Positions 11,598 through 23,137 of a stretch of DNA of 64,000 nucleotides are shown piece by piece (position 1 is the stretch's first letter; the number at the start of each line of letters is the position of its first letter). Position numbers and translations under genes: made by a program. The notes below the pieces were generated by a model that saw only the letters and a program-made list of their open reading frames with translations, searched no databases and was not told the DNA's origin. The stretch is from Calycina herbarum (Eukaryota; Ascomycota; Leotiomycetes; Helotiales; Pezizellaceae). The stretch spans positions 1-64,000 of the forward strand of contig LLEY01000172.1 in NCBI GenBank assembly GCA_001414485.1, given 5' to 3'.

Positions 11598-14500
11598 ATG
11601 GAGGGCGATCAGGGTCATGGCTATATACAGGAGGATCATGGCTACGATGAGCTATTGAATAATGGGGGGTGGCCTGGTGCCCATGATCAGTTCTTGTATG
11701 GGCAACAAACGCAGCAACCGCAGGATCTATACGCCAGGTATAATGCAAATCACCAACCACCATCGTTTGATCACTTCGACATGCAACAGCATCCATCCTA
11801 CCAGCAGCCAGCTACATATACGAATTCACCCTACTCGCATGCTCCTCAATTCCAACATCACCCCCAGCATCAGCAGCCTCAACATGGCCGGCCTTTGGAC
11901 CTGTTCGCGACTTCCTCCGCAAGTGATTCATCCCTCCAAAGTTCCGCGCCCTACCCAGGCCACGCGAACCTTGGTGCCCACCCAAGCCAACTTACTCATC
12001 CAGCCCAAAATACTTCGTACTCGATTGCTCCTAACGCAACACAGTACGCTCAGTACAGCATGCCCTCGAGTCAACCCATGAGTAGTGGGCAAGCCGTGGC
12101 ATATCAACAACCACAAAACCCCGTGGTGAACAGCTTTGTTCAGAGACCACAGCCCCAGATGCACCCCGGGGTGTATTTCAACGAGGTGGAGAATGGGAAC
12201 ATGCAACGCAATGTTAGCAATCCAATTCACTTTGGAGCAGTGCCCGTCCAGAATCAACAGCCCGTGGAGCCCAAACCCACGCCTATGAATGCTTCTGAGA
12301 GAATCTACCAGTCCATCAACACTAATTCTATGAACCACCTCAAGACTGTACCTGCTGATGTGCCTTCTCCGTCTGAGTCCCAACCCAGGGTCATCGTGAA
12401 ACCGTATAATCCATTACGCATGGTCAAGGCAGAACTTCTTCCCAAGAAGAACGACACAATTAGTCAACGCCTTGATCACGCACCTTATGTTGCCTTTGGT
12501 TCAACCCCCACACAAGTCAACCTTAATCTCAAGAGTCAGTCTTCTCCTTCCTCCCATGGCCTCGCGTGCATGCCATCATTTCCATGTCCATGTGTATTTA
12601 CTGACAATTTTGCTCTGCAGACACGATTCCCAAGTATCATCCAAGAAAGTCGAGAAGCGGAAAAGAACTGGTACCGGGGTTCACCAACTCGCGTAAGTAT
12701 TTCGCATCCCTGCACGTGAATATAAATTTGGAATGTAAATTTGTCTCCCATGCTGAACCTTCGCTTAGAATCCTTGGTACCTGCTCGCCCATCAACCAAA
12801 AAGGAACGACACCCCAAACCAGAGCGCCAAACATCTCACTGGAAGGGCACTAGTGGGGGTCCAAGGGCAACGATCGCAAAGGTGAACGGTCTTCGCGCCG
12901 CCGACGACAACGCGTCGAAAACATCGACACCTACAGACTCGGGCACGTCAGAAGATGAGTCTAGTTCAGAAGAGGAATCGGAGTACGAAGAACCAGACAT
13001 GCCTCCCATTCAGGATGTCAGCGAGGTAAGTTTCACAGCGACCTTTTATTCTCATTGCTCTTCACGTCTGCCTGCCGTCTGCCGGCTTTCAGTTTTGAAA
13101 TTTACCGACGCGCCATATCGCGCATCTCAGTTGAATTCTGGTGAGCAATGCTAACTTTGTTCCTTCTAGATTCGTGGTGCGACCAGACCGAATTCTTTTG
13201 CGGCAGGTGTTCGGTGGGATGTGATTGGCGTTATTTGGAGAGATCGCAACACCAGCCCCAACGCAAAGGTGGTTCAAGAGGCAATCGAAGAATACTATGA
13301 GATCATCAGCTCGCTACGTATCAAGATGAAAGCAAACAAGGAGGCTGAGGCTGCAGCAAGTCCTGCGCAAGTTGGTAAACTTCAGAACGAGCGGCATGTT
13401 TTATCTGATGCTCTTTATGAAGCTGTTAACGCTGCCAATACCCTAGGCTACATTTCAATTGTGGAAAATCTGGGAGGGCACCAGAGACTTGTAAATGCAT
13501 TGACCTCGACTTTAATTGAGTGCACCAAAGCCAAGCCTCCAGACCTGCTTGGAAAGCTTCCTAGAGCTGTCTTTAGTTTACTTGCCAAATTTCAGACCAT
13601 GACTGATGCACTTCTGGAAAAACTCAAGTTCGGCTCAATTCAAAAGCGCTGGACTGATCCCAAGAAGAACAATGGGACCAAGGTCTCGGACGAGAAGATT
13701 GACAAGGACATTGCTGCAATTAAAGCCAACACCGTTGAGGGCAAAGAACGGGCGGCCAAGGCAAGGAAGGATGCTGCAAAGGCCGAGGAGCAAAGAAAGT
13801 TGCTGAATAAGATTGAGCAAACCAAGTCTAGGATTGAGGGAACGAACAAGAATCCGTCAACCAATCCCGCCAAGAGACCACATGAAGGTGATGGCACCAA
13901 CGGAAAGCCCAACAAGAAATTTGCTTCGGATGTATCTGGCGCCCCTGCTACAAAGCCGGTTCTGCAGAAGAAGCAAAATCTGCTTGGAATTTCAACAAAG
14001 CCAATTCAGAAACTAGCCGTCAAGAAGCGGGAACCCTCTCCACCAGCAGTCTCCAAGTTTTCCGCCCTTCTCGATAGTATACACCGGCCACCTGAGCCTC
14101 CCAAAGCCCCCGAACCTCCTGCTGGACCACCCGAGACTCCAGAGGAAAAGGCGCGCCGGGAGAGAAAGGAAGCCAGAAGAAAGTTGAAGGTCAGATTCAA
14201 GGAGGGAGCGGCCTTGGAAGAAGTCAGACTTTTCACACACGACCATGCTGAGGATGAGGGTCGCCAAGGAGACATGCTGAGAGATGCCCACGATGATCGC
14301 AGTGAGGGTATGATGCACAAACGACGAGTCTCGGGAACAATCGAGGAGGATGAAGAATATCAACCTGACGACCTTGATCGACCTTACCCTGAATTGATTG
14401 AAATCGATTTCAGCGATCTGAAGGCGCCCACGAAGTTTGGACAAAAATACACCACGCGCGGTGGAGACCGAACATTTACGACACCCGAACAGCAAGCACA

Positions 14501-15497
14501 AGAACGACGTGAAGCTATTGAACTTATGGTTACCTACATCGATACTAGTGATATACCTCCTACACCAAAAGAACCATCACTTGCAATGGGTCAGACTGAT
14601 GGTGCCGAAGATGATGCCGCGCAGGTTCCATCACTGAAATGGCCAACAGAAGCATGGGTCGTTCAAAGATTGCATGAGATTAGGCAGTATGGTCCCGAAT
14701 ACGCAACGCAGTTTTTCCTACAGCGTTTGGATCAACAAAAGTCGCAAGCTCGAATGCATGGCACGGCGGCATCTGGTCCATCTCAATTTCAACAAACCAT
14801 GCCACCACCGGAAAAGATCGATCTTGCAGCATATCAAAACCTCTTGAACATTATCGAGTCTTTGAAGGGCAAACCCTATCCAGCCATCGAACCACCTGAA
14901 TGGATGACCAACCCCAATCAAAGATCCATCTGGTGGGAGGGCTACCGCAGAGATCAGGCTGCCAAGCCCCAGCAAGAGATCGCAGCGCCAGCGCCAGTCG
15001 AGCAACCTCAATATCAACAACCTCAGGTCGTCGCCCAACCACCGCCGCCACAAATCTCCATGTATGCAGAGCAAGCTTATCAAGCCCCACAACCCCAGGC
15101 AAGCATGTCTTCTTCCAACGACATTGCTCAACAAGTACAAAGTCTTCTGGCTGGTGGTTACGGCAATGGTGCTAATGCCAACGCGAACCAACAATATGAC
15201 TACGCGGCGTGGGTAGCTGCTCAAGCTCAAGCTCAAGCCCAGATCTACAACGCTCAGCCTCAACAGCAAAATTGGGAAGGTTCACAATGGGAGGATCATC
15301 AGTCTGAACCTGAGCCCACGAGAAGTAAGGCGAAGCAACGTGGGTATGAGATGAAGGAATGGAATGGTGCCCAGAAGCAACTTGACCCCAACATCTTCGA
15401 CGAAAATGGCGATTACAAGGGCAAGAAGAAGCCATGCCGATTCTTTGCCGAGGGCAAGTGTACGAAGGGTACACGATGCACTTATCTTCACAGCTAG
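11598..15497 (+). CDS. PNUTS/Ppn1-like PP1 regulatory protein with CCCH zinc finger
   Basis: By domain order this is the fungal counterpart of PNUTS (S. pombe Ppn1), a nuclear PP1-targeting subunit tied to 3'-end processing and Pol II termination. The exons are 11598-12534, 12621-12692, 12769-13025 and 13170-15497, giving 1197 residues. From the N-terminus there is a long Q/H/P-rich disordered region (residues 1-300). A TFIIS N-domain-like helical bundle follows at about 435-560 (WDVIGVIWRDRN..., LGYISIVENLGG). Next is a K/E-rich coiled stretch, a PP1-docking RVxF motif KVRF at 762-765 followed by acidic sequence, and a Q/P-rich tail. A C-terminal CCCH finger has C1178, C1186, C1192 and H1196 (C-x7-C-x5-C-x3-H). 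The 72-bp exon 2 is supported by phase and by a CTGAC branch point in the intron before it. PNUTS assignment is inference from architecture. Confidence 0.8.
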
Positions 15498-17449
15498 ATT
15501 TGTTCATCCTCGCTACGATATACCAACAACCTTTCTCTTTTTCGCATCATGTTCTTCATACGGCGCATTTGGAGGATACTAAAAGAATACCCACTCTTCC
15601 ATAAATCTTTTTCACGCCCACATAGAAGGATGACAAGAGCTGTCACCTTCTCACTACAACCTCTTCTCCTTTTTCTTCGATTGTACTATGTATTCTAATT
15701 ACCGACGCGGCAAAAAGCCTTTTTCTCTTTCTTCTTCAACTTGCATTGCATGGGTGGATGGGAGTGTTTTATAGCATGGATGCATGGATTTGTGCGGGGT
15801 GGAGGAAGTGAATGGTTTTGTTTGATGGTGATGGGAAAGAGATATGGTGGGGGGTGGATGGAGGGATGAGTGATGGTATGGGGGATGGGATGAGAGAAAA
15901 GATGTATTCTAGATATGGAGGGGCATTAGCTTGCTCGTTGCTACGATTTGCAGATCTTTTTTTTTTTCCTTTTTGAGAAGAAAAGAGACTTTTGAGAATA
16001 CCTTTTTGTTGTGCCTTTTTGAATGACGTGAGGTTGACTTGTGATAAATTTGTATTTATACCTTGTCGAGAGGCAGGTGAGGAGGGCTTTATTCCCACCA
16101 TTCCTTACTACGTTTTTCTTCTTCTTCACAGTCCCCGTTTCAAACAGGCAGTCGGGATCCTTTTCTCTGAAAGAGAAAGACTCCAGACTCCAGACTCCAG
16201 ACTCCATCCAGGTGCTTCTGCGAATGAGTTCTCGCCCATCCATCCCTCGTTTTTTTTGCTACCTCGTTTCGAGCGTTACTAGGGCTGGGGCTTGGGCCTT
16301 TGGTATACATACCTGTCAATGGGCCTGGAGATTTGTAGTACTGAGAACAGCTGAATCCTAACAAGCAACTGGACGATGCGTCTTTGGGGAAGGTTTATTT
16401 TTCGGCTGCTGTGGATATGGATGGGAGGGGTAGGGATAACTTTTCTTGCTGGGCTTGGTTTTAGGTGTACTGAGTTACGCTTGAGCTGGGGTCTTTTTTT
16501 GGGGAGAGGAGGGAAATTTACTGTCGATTTTTGAAGTTGTTGTCGAATTGTTGTCATCCTGCTACTAGGTTTAAAAAGAAGGGTAGTGAGTGGATCAGGG
16601 AGGCGGTGTAGCTTCTCTCTCTCTCTTGTTTATAGAAATTAGCACACGAAAGAAATGGATTTTCTACCATGATCGATGGTTCGTTCCCTTGAGAGATGCA
16701 CCGAGTTTTATGACATTTATTTTCCTTTTTTGGCTTTGGCTTTGGATGTTGGAGATTGGAGATTGGGTATGGGTATGGATTGTTTGATATACTATTGCTT
16801 TGTATTGTCTTATGGAGTGGAGGACGGCTGTTCGATGGATTAAGTGGAGTGTAAGTGGAGAGGAAAGGGATTTTTGTGGAAGACTAGGTAGGTATGGGGT
16901 GAGGGGTGAGGGGTCCTGGGGGTCTTTGAGTGTTTTTTGTTCATCTAGACTCGCGATGTGGGTTTGGATTTCTTTGTTCCTTTCTAGGTGTGTTTATAAG
17001 AGGTGGGAGGTATTGGAATTATGGGGGTTTGTGAGATGTGAGATGCTATATGTTTTCTCTCTGGGAATATGAGGAGGAGTGAGAGGGCGCTTTGTTTATT
17101 TTTCGGCTTTAATTAATACTTAGCTTCGAAGTCCATTTTTTGACTTTGGTTCTACATTGAAAAGCCTAGGAGGAGAGGGGGGATGGAGAAGGAATTACTA
17201 TAAAAAGTCAACTGAGAGGCGAGAAGTGGGTTTTAAATCACAGTCACGGGCATTCGCCGAGGAGAAAGATGAGGGAGTGGGTAGTTCTATGTCTAACCTA
17301 ACGTAGGTAGCAATTCTATCAGTGCTGATTTCACGGTTGCATCTCTCCTCTTGGCTTCTTGATGCTTCCCTGTCTTGTGAAATTACTTTATTAATTAGGT
17401 CAATGAACTGTTTTAGTGTTGATTCCTTTCTTACTGTCGTTTGTATTTC
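15498..17449. other. 3' flank and gene-free stretch
   Basis: No gene is supported here. The stretch is T- and G-rich on the plus strand with many poly-T and TCTTC tracts, which create spurious short frames. Three copies of GACTCCA occur at about 16181-16204. A TTTGATATACTATT string at 16783-16796 resembles the direct repeat that brackets 18045-19109. Confidence 0.45.
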
Positions 17450-17824
17450 TTACTGTTGAAGTTTCAGTAGTGACATGTTCTTCTTGACCTTTGTTTGTAG
17501 CTCATCAATATCCTCTTTGGTGGGGTACCTCAGCGTTGTCTTTCTTCCACTGTAGTATTCTTTTTGCAATTCCTCCTCTGGGTCTACCTCTGTGGTCGCG
17601 GTATTTCTTGCATATTTCTGAGCATTGGTCAAGAGTTCCAAATTAAACAACCTTTCGATGGACAATCCTTCTCCTACTCCTTCAGGCACTCTCATCGCGC
17701 TCTCTCTTCCAGCGTCGATTGAGAGTTGATGGACTGACTTGGGGGTTTCTTTTCTTGATTGGCTTCGTTGTAACTTGGTTGGCTTTTCCTTCAACGTCGC
17801 TATTGATAGAGGGGATATAAGCAT
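17450..17824 (-). CDS. Hypothetical protein or gene fragment, 124 codons
   Basis: This is a minus-strand open frame with protein-like composition: a basic N-terminal part, then a charged helix-like C-terminal part containing RLFNLELLTNAQKYARN, DPEEELQKEYYSGRKTTLRYP and EDIDELQTKVKKNMSLLKLQ. The last stretch could form a coiled coil. Upstream on the same strand another protein-like piece (PSLDSVTEFEEARN, near 17870-17915) may be a preceding exon, but no splice joins them in phase. I do not recognise the family. It may be the remaining 3' part of a broken gene. Confidence 0.3.
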   Translation of the reverse strand: MLISPLSIATLKEKPTKLQRSQSRKETPKSVHQLSIDAGRESAMRVPEGVGEGLSIERLFNLELLTNAQKYARNTATTEVDPEEELQKEYYSGRKTTLRYPTKEDIDELQTKVKKNMSLLKLQQ

Positions 17825-18030
17825 TACTCCATCGCTTTACACTTCAGAGTGAGAAAGGGTATACCTCTTGATTTCTAGCTTCCTCGAACTCGGTAACTGA
17901 ATCAAGACTTGGGACAGTACCTGGCTGAAAGTTTTAGTGACTTGAGGGCATTGTAAAACCTTGATTTTTGTTTTCTTCGCAAAAACTTCCAACTTCGATT
18001 TAATCTCTGAATTATGCTACACTCTTGAGC

Positions 18031-19123
18031 AATTTGATATACTATTATTATTATTCTTACGCTGCGTAGGCCGTAGGCCAAGCTCTAAGAGCAAGCAGTT
18101 CATCTACACGTCTTTGTTTGAGATACAGGTAAAAAAAAGAGCTTCTAAGACAAGCCAAAGCAGCTTTTAAGCTTTGCGGCATGTTACAACCAAGCCTTCA
18201 AGCTTTAAAGACAAGTCAAAGTAGCCTATAAAACATCCTGCTCTCCTTCTCAGCTCCAAGGTTGGTAGCTGTCTGTCCCTGCCTTTCCGTAACCGGCGGA
18301 GCACTCCTCTCTGTCTATACGGATCTCTACTATCCGTTCGACGGCTAAAAAGGCACCTTTGTGCGCTTTGAAAGCCGTGTTCCAGGGTGCCCATTCCTCC
18401 ATCGAACGAGCCTGTTGTTGTCTAGCGCTTCTCTCTGTTCCTGCCTGCCACTAAACCAATCCCTCTATCTTGTATTTGTGATTTTCCTTCGACATACGTA
18501 TGCCTTCGAGCGTTGTTCTCTCTATCCTTGGGGAGGGGTGAGCAGTCCCTCCCGAATCAGGGTATAAGACGCCTCGACAGAGTTTCTCCCTCTCTGACAT
18601 ATGTACTCCGAATTCCCTCTTCGCTGCCCTTCCGGCAGCAGGTAGGGGCAATACCTGCTCCGGGGGCCAGGTCTTACGCTCGTTGAGCCTTCGGTGAGTG
18701 TACCGTATGTTGTTGTAATCTGCAAATTGGTCCTGCGTAACCTCTGCCTTGTCCTTAACTTGAATTCGTCATAAAATGAGTTGTAGACGCCCCAGATGGC
18801 GCCTCTCGTCCGTCCAAGTCTCGTCCGCCGCGTCGGTATGTCCTCGTAATGCTTCGTTTAGGTATTGCTCGAGGGGTGGTATGGTGATTGTGGATAGGGT
18901 CTTCGCGTTGGTTTCGTTATTACTGTCGCTGTCGCTGTCGTGAAAACTCTGCTTTCCTAGCCTCACCGCTAGTTCCACGGTCGCACCACGACGACGACGA
19001 CGACGGCGACGATAACCCCTCGTGTGCGCCTCTCATTAGCTTTCCGATAACATGATCGAAGGTTCGTAGCCAGCGCCTCGTACAGGCTGAGAGTTCGACT
19101 TTGCTAGCCAATTTGATATACTA
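18031..19123 (-). mobile_element. Candidate 1.07-kb insertion bounded by 14-bp direct repeats
   Basis: AATTTGATATACTA occurs at 18031-18044 and again, identically, at 19110-19123. The enclosed DNA is more GC-rich than its surroundings and has an ATT-repeat tract just inside the left copy. Its longest frames are all on the minus strand (18769-18978, 18920-19111 and 18522-18725). A long direct repeat plus a simple-sequence tail at the presumed 3' end would fit a decayed non-LTR retroelement or SINE inserted on the minus strand. No reverse-transcriptase motif is readable, so the class is unproven. A CGA-trinucleotide run lies at about 18985-19010. Confidence 0.35.
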
Positions 19124-20210
19124 ACTTGTACCGAAACCTGGATATTATATATCTTTTCAACTGTTAATCTCTTCATATCTGAATATGGATGGAGATTAGA
19201 GTCTAGATTTTTTCCACTACTAAGGAAAATATACATCTCATATCTTACTTTCCTTAAAAAGTCTTTTAAACAGTGGCGTGTAGTCCATTGCTTTTAGACG
19301 ATTCTTTGCTGGGCACAGTTCTCTCAAATATCATTTCTCGGCTTCACTGTGGAAATAAAAGGTATACTGTTTCTACAAGTCTGAAGGAGCCGGCAATTCT
19401 CGTTTAAGTCTTAAGACATTGATTTTTCCACCTTTTGCTGCTTTATGCGCTAGGTACTTAAGCTTGGAAGTTTCTGTAATTTCTTCTTCAGCAGAACACC
19501 CAGTAACATGGAAAACGCAATTCCGCGTGGTTCTCTGGACGAGTCATATGAAAATAAGTACGGCTAATATAATCAAACTCCTCTTGATAGGGATTATGGA
19601 GTTGTGTTAAAATTTGATTTCCAAACCAGCGTAGCTAGCCCTGACTTGGTACTCTTTGAAGTCGTGCTACGGTCAGAGTTAACTGTACTGAAATAAAATA
19701 CTGTAAGTGTACTATACATATGAGTGATTCTTAGCCAACTTGATTAAGCGAGAAGACATTTTGTAACTCAAGAGACCCTTTACTTACGTCAACCTCATAA
19801 AGGCTACAGTGTAGCACTATCGATATTTTAATACTTCGCCTTTGCCTTGCTAGTATAACGGTGTGTAAATTATTCCCTCAATGGTCATAGCTTAAATCAT
19901 AAGTAGAATTTGCTTCTCAAATCTCAATTGCCTTCAATTGTCACTAAGGTTTCTAATTCATGCTTATAAGATATCTCACCCAACCCTCTGAAGACGGGCA
20001 CAGAGAGTCACAAGAGGTCAGCTACTAGATGCAATGAACGAGAAAGGATCTTTGTTTTGGCACGATATCACCCCCTTGTGTGATAACCCAGCATTAAGAA
20101 AACCAAACTTTATTTACTCTGGCAGGAAATATGTACAATTGAACTTTCAAACCCACCCTTAACCTTCCCACAAACTTGGTGGATATCTCACCGATTCTTC
20201 AACCTCTCGT
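19124..20210. other. AT-rich gene-free stretch
   Basis: I see no coding signature, RNA gene or clear repeat in this stretch. The right end is the 3' flank of the GH131 gene. Confidence 0.45.
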
Positions 20211-21396
20211 TTACAAGCATTGCGAATAATACTCACTAGAAACGGTACAAGTCGACCCTTCAACACAAGTACCCGACCCAGTCCATCCAATACCACCGCA
20301 CTGTATCAGTCAGCAACTCTCATTTCACCCATATCGCTCAACAGGATCAACATACCTGACTATACTTGGTCAAAGTTCCAGCAGGAACAGGCTCAGGTGC
20401 TGGATCTGGTACCGTACTTGGTTCAGAAGCAGCACTAGATGTAGCAGCCCCAACCTTGGTCGTCAAAGTCGTAGCAACAACTCCTCCTGGCCCGGCAACT
20501 GAAGTAGTCAAACTCCCACTCTCAATGTAAACACCCGAGAAGTAAAAATCCTCATTCGCATCTGAACGTCCGGAAACAGGGAGTTCGAGAACACCAAGAT
20601 GCCAATCAGCGCCGTTAGAGGAGGTGGATGCTGAGATTGGTCCGGCGGTTTTGACGAGGGGGTCGGAACCGGTTGAATGGTGGAATGTTACTGTGTTGGC
20701 TGAGAAATCCTGTTTTTGAAATGAAGAAATTAGTTTATTGTAACAGAAATGAGGGAAGGCGAAGGAGAAGGAAACGACATACAATCTCATAAGCAACATT
20801 ATGCCAAACATCCGCAGTCCACTCAACACTCCACTTACTGCTTCCCCCAACAAACCACTGCAACCTGGTATCACTATTCCCGCTAGCCCCCGAAATCCAT
20901 CCACTCTTCAACTCGGTAAAATGGCTTTCAAAGAAAGCGATTTGGTGTTCTCGATAAATAGATGGTGCATTCGTTCCACTCCTCTTAATAGAGAAATGAT
21001 AAAAGACTTTGCCCGAATTGATAGCCGCTGTGGTTTGAGGGATCAGTTCTGTACGTCGCATGTTCTGACCGTTCCAATAGGCTGTACTGTCCAGTGTGAT
21101 TTTTGCGCCTTGTTTGGATCCTGAGTCGGCGGGATTTTTGTAGCTGGACGAGAGGCTCACGTATTTATCTACGGTGCCGGATCCGTGCTGGAGATGTTAG
21201 AGTGGGAAGAGAAGAAATCTTTTTGGGAAGGGGGATGGGTGGTGGGGGTACGAACGATGTAGTATTGATATGGTCCAACTTGATTACTCCAAGACCAGGT
21301 ATTCAAGTCTGCAGCGGAAGTGAATTCATTGAAACGACCGTCCCAAAGAATCGCTGCCTGAGCAGCCGCTGCGAAAAGGATAGGTGAGAACCGCAT
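20211..21396 (-). CDS. Secreted GH131 beta-glucanase with C-terminal CBM1
   Basis: GH131 enzymes cleave beta-1,3/1,6/1,4-glucans outside the cell, and CBM1 anchors them to cellulose (family knowledge). The exons are 21256-21396, 20783-21187, 20356-20709 and 20211-20300, all in phase 0, giving 329 residues. A signal peptide ([15 protein letters not shown]) precedes [10 protein letters not shown]. The catalytic domain (about 16-255) shows [73 protein letters not shown] and [18 protein letters not shown] linker follows. The last exon encodes a CBM1 that begins [12 protein letters not shown] and ends YYSQCL. It was found only by following the splice after KYSQ. The first donor is GTTCGT, which is atypical. 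Confidence 0.92.
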
Positions 21397-23137
21397 ATTT
21401 ACAGCAATCAAGTTAAACAATATCCAACACAAAAGCAAACACGAATGAGAAAGAACAGAGTCCAAGGATCTTCAAAAAATGGGATGTGCCCGTCGTCTAT
21501 TTGAAGTTTTTTGGCGGTGTATATTGCATCAAGGTCATATGCCCATCGCAAACGCAAGTACCCAGGCACCACGGTCCGTAACCAGTGAAGGAAAGGAACA
21601 TTTAAATCCACTATACGGAAAAGAGAAATATATGGTCGTCTAAGAAGAAAGGGTTATTTAGCCGAGAAGAGGCTCAATCTTGAAATATGCGGAGGATATA
21701 TTCCGCAAAGGGGCAGGGATTGTAGGGACGAGTGCCGGCAATGACAACGATGAAATGAGAGACAAGTTGAAGAAACGACGAAGAAAGAAGTATGGAGAAA
21801 ATAACGAGAAAGAGAGCGCAGATTCTCTTCCTCATCGAAAACTAACTTCGGAAAATTATTTAAGACGAGGAAGTTCCCCCAACCTTCACCACGGGCCGTC
21901 CATCCTCGACCAGTACTTACCGTATCTGCCTGATAGCAAGGAGAACCCAAGTAACGATACCGGCAAAAATCCAGACCAACAGTGATTAGTCCAAGTGCTA
22001 GATGACGAGCTGCAAAGAAGGAGACGAGGTCGCGCCATCTCCGAAATCTCCCTCCGAGAAAATGCGGGGTTGGTATCCACGTGACCCTTACAGGCATTTC
22101 CATCATCTCACCCATGTTCACATTTCATCACAAAGCACAATCGATTGAGAAGACACAAAGATTTCACATCTAGTCTATTAACCTCATCGCAAAACTTTTC
22201 CCCTAACTAGAATAGCAGAATTTATCACCCAAACGGATGAACAAACCCAAACCATCCATCCCCAGAAGAACAAAAAGTCTCCCATACCATCCAACCCAAT
22301 CTACGCCACCGATGCCTCTCCCCAAAGAGATGGAGAGCACACAATCCCCCAGAAACGCATTCCCGATGCAAATTCAGTTTGTGTCTGTATGGTTTGGTCC
22401 CCTAAAACGCCATCGCTTGCCCTGTGCCCTGCAACGAGGGTAGCATAGAAAGTTCAAAGCCGGCAAAGTAAAAGAAAAAAGTGTAAAGTAAAGACGCAGA
22501 AACTCAGTGCTCGCAAAGGCAGAAAGGCCGGTCGTGGGTTCATATGCACCTTAAAAGGTTGCGAAGAACGAAAATTAGAAGATAGGTTGGTTTGCGTGAT
22601 GCCTCGAAGCAAAATAGAAATCTAGACTCGAGACCGTTTTTTGTGAATCTTCGTGTTCGCATTCATGACGAGGGTGCGACTCGCTGAGAAATCATTGCGT
22701 GTTGTTATTAGGAGAAGTTGTGACGAGTATGCCCATATAAGTAGGAATGAGGTGTTGATGGCAGGCGGGCGGAAATTTTGACGCTGCTCGTCCCAGGCAA
22801 GGAACAAGCCAAGGCTTGCCACCAGCCAATGACCAAGGGAAAAAAATATTTACAAGAAGACTTCGACAAGGCTGATGTGTGATGATTGTGTTGACGATAT
22901 CATCTATCAAGGGAGCAGATGCCTTTGAGATTCGGCTAGACCAGCAATACTCGAATCATGTATTATGCCAGTGCCGAGAGCTTGAGAGAAGGTGGGGTAG
23001 TCGTATATTGCCACTAACAATTATTGTACTGCGCCGAGGGCGGAAATGATCGCAAAAAAACACCGCAAAACCATGGTATTTGACAAGCAAGAATTAAAGA
23101 GTGGCAATAGCAGAATGTCGTCGAAAATCGCCGCAAC
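21397..23137. other. Intergenic region between GH131 gene and regulator gene
   Basis: This combines the upstream region of the GH131 gene (right of 21396) and the 3' flank of the regulator gene. The longest frames (for example minus 21654-22121) lack motifs and look like chance. No repeat or RNA gene was recognised. Confidence 0.45.

Noticed and set aside
11928..12383. 151-codon antisense frame within the PNUTS-like gene
   Set aside because: It is the mirror of a Q/P-rich coding exon and has no independent coding features.
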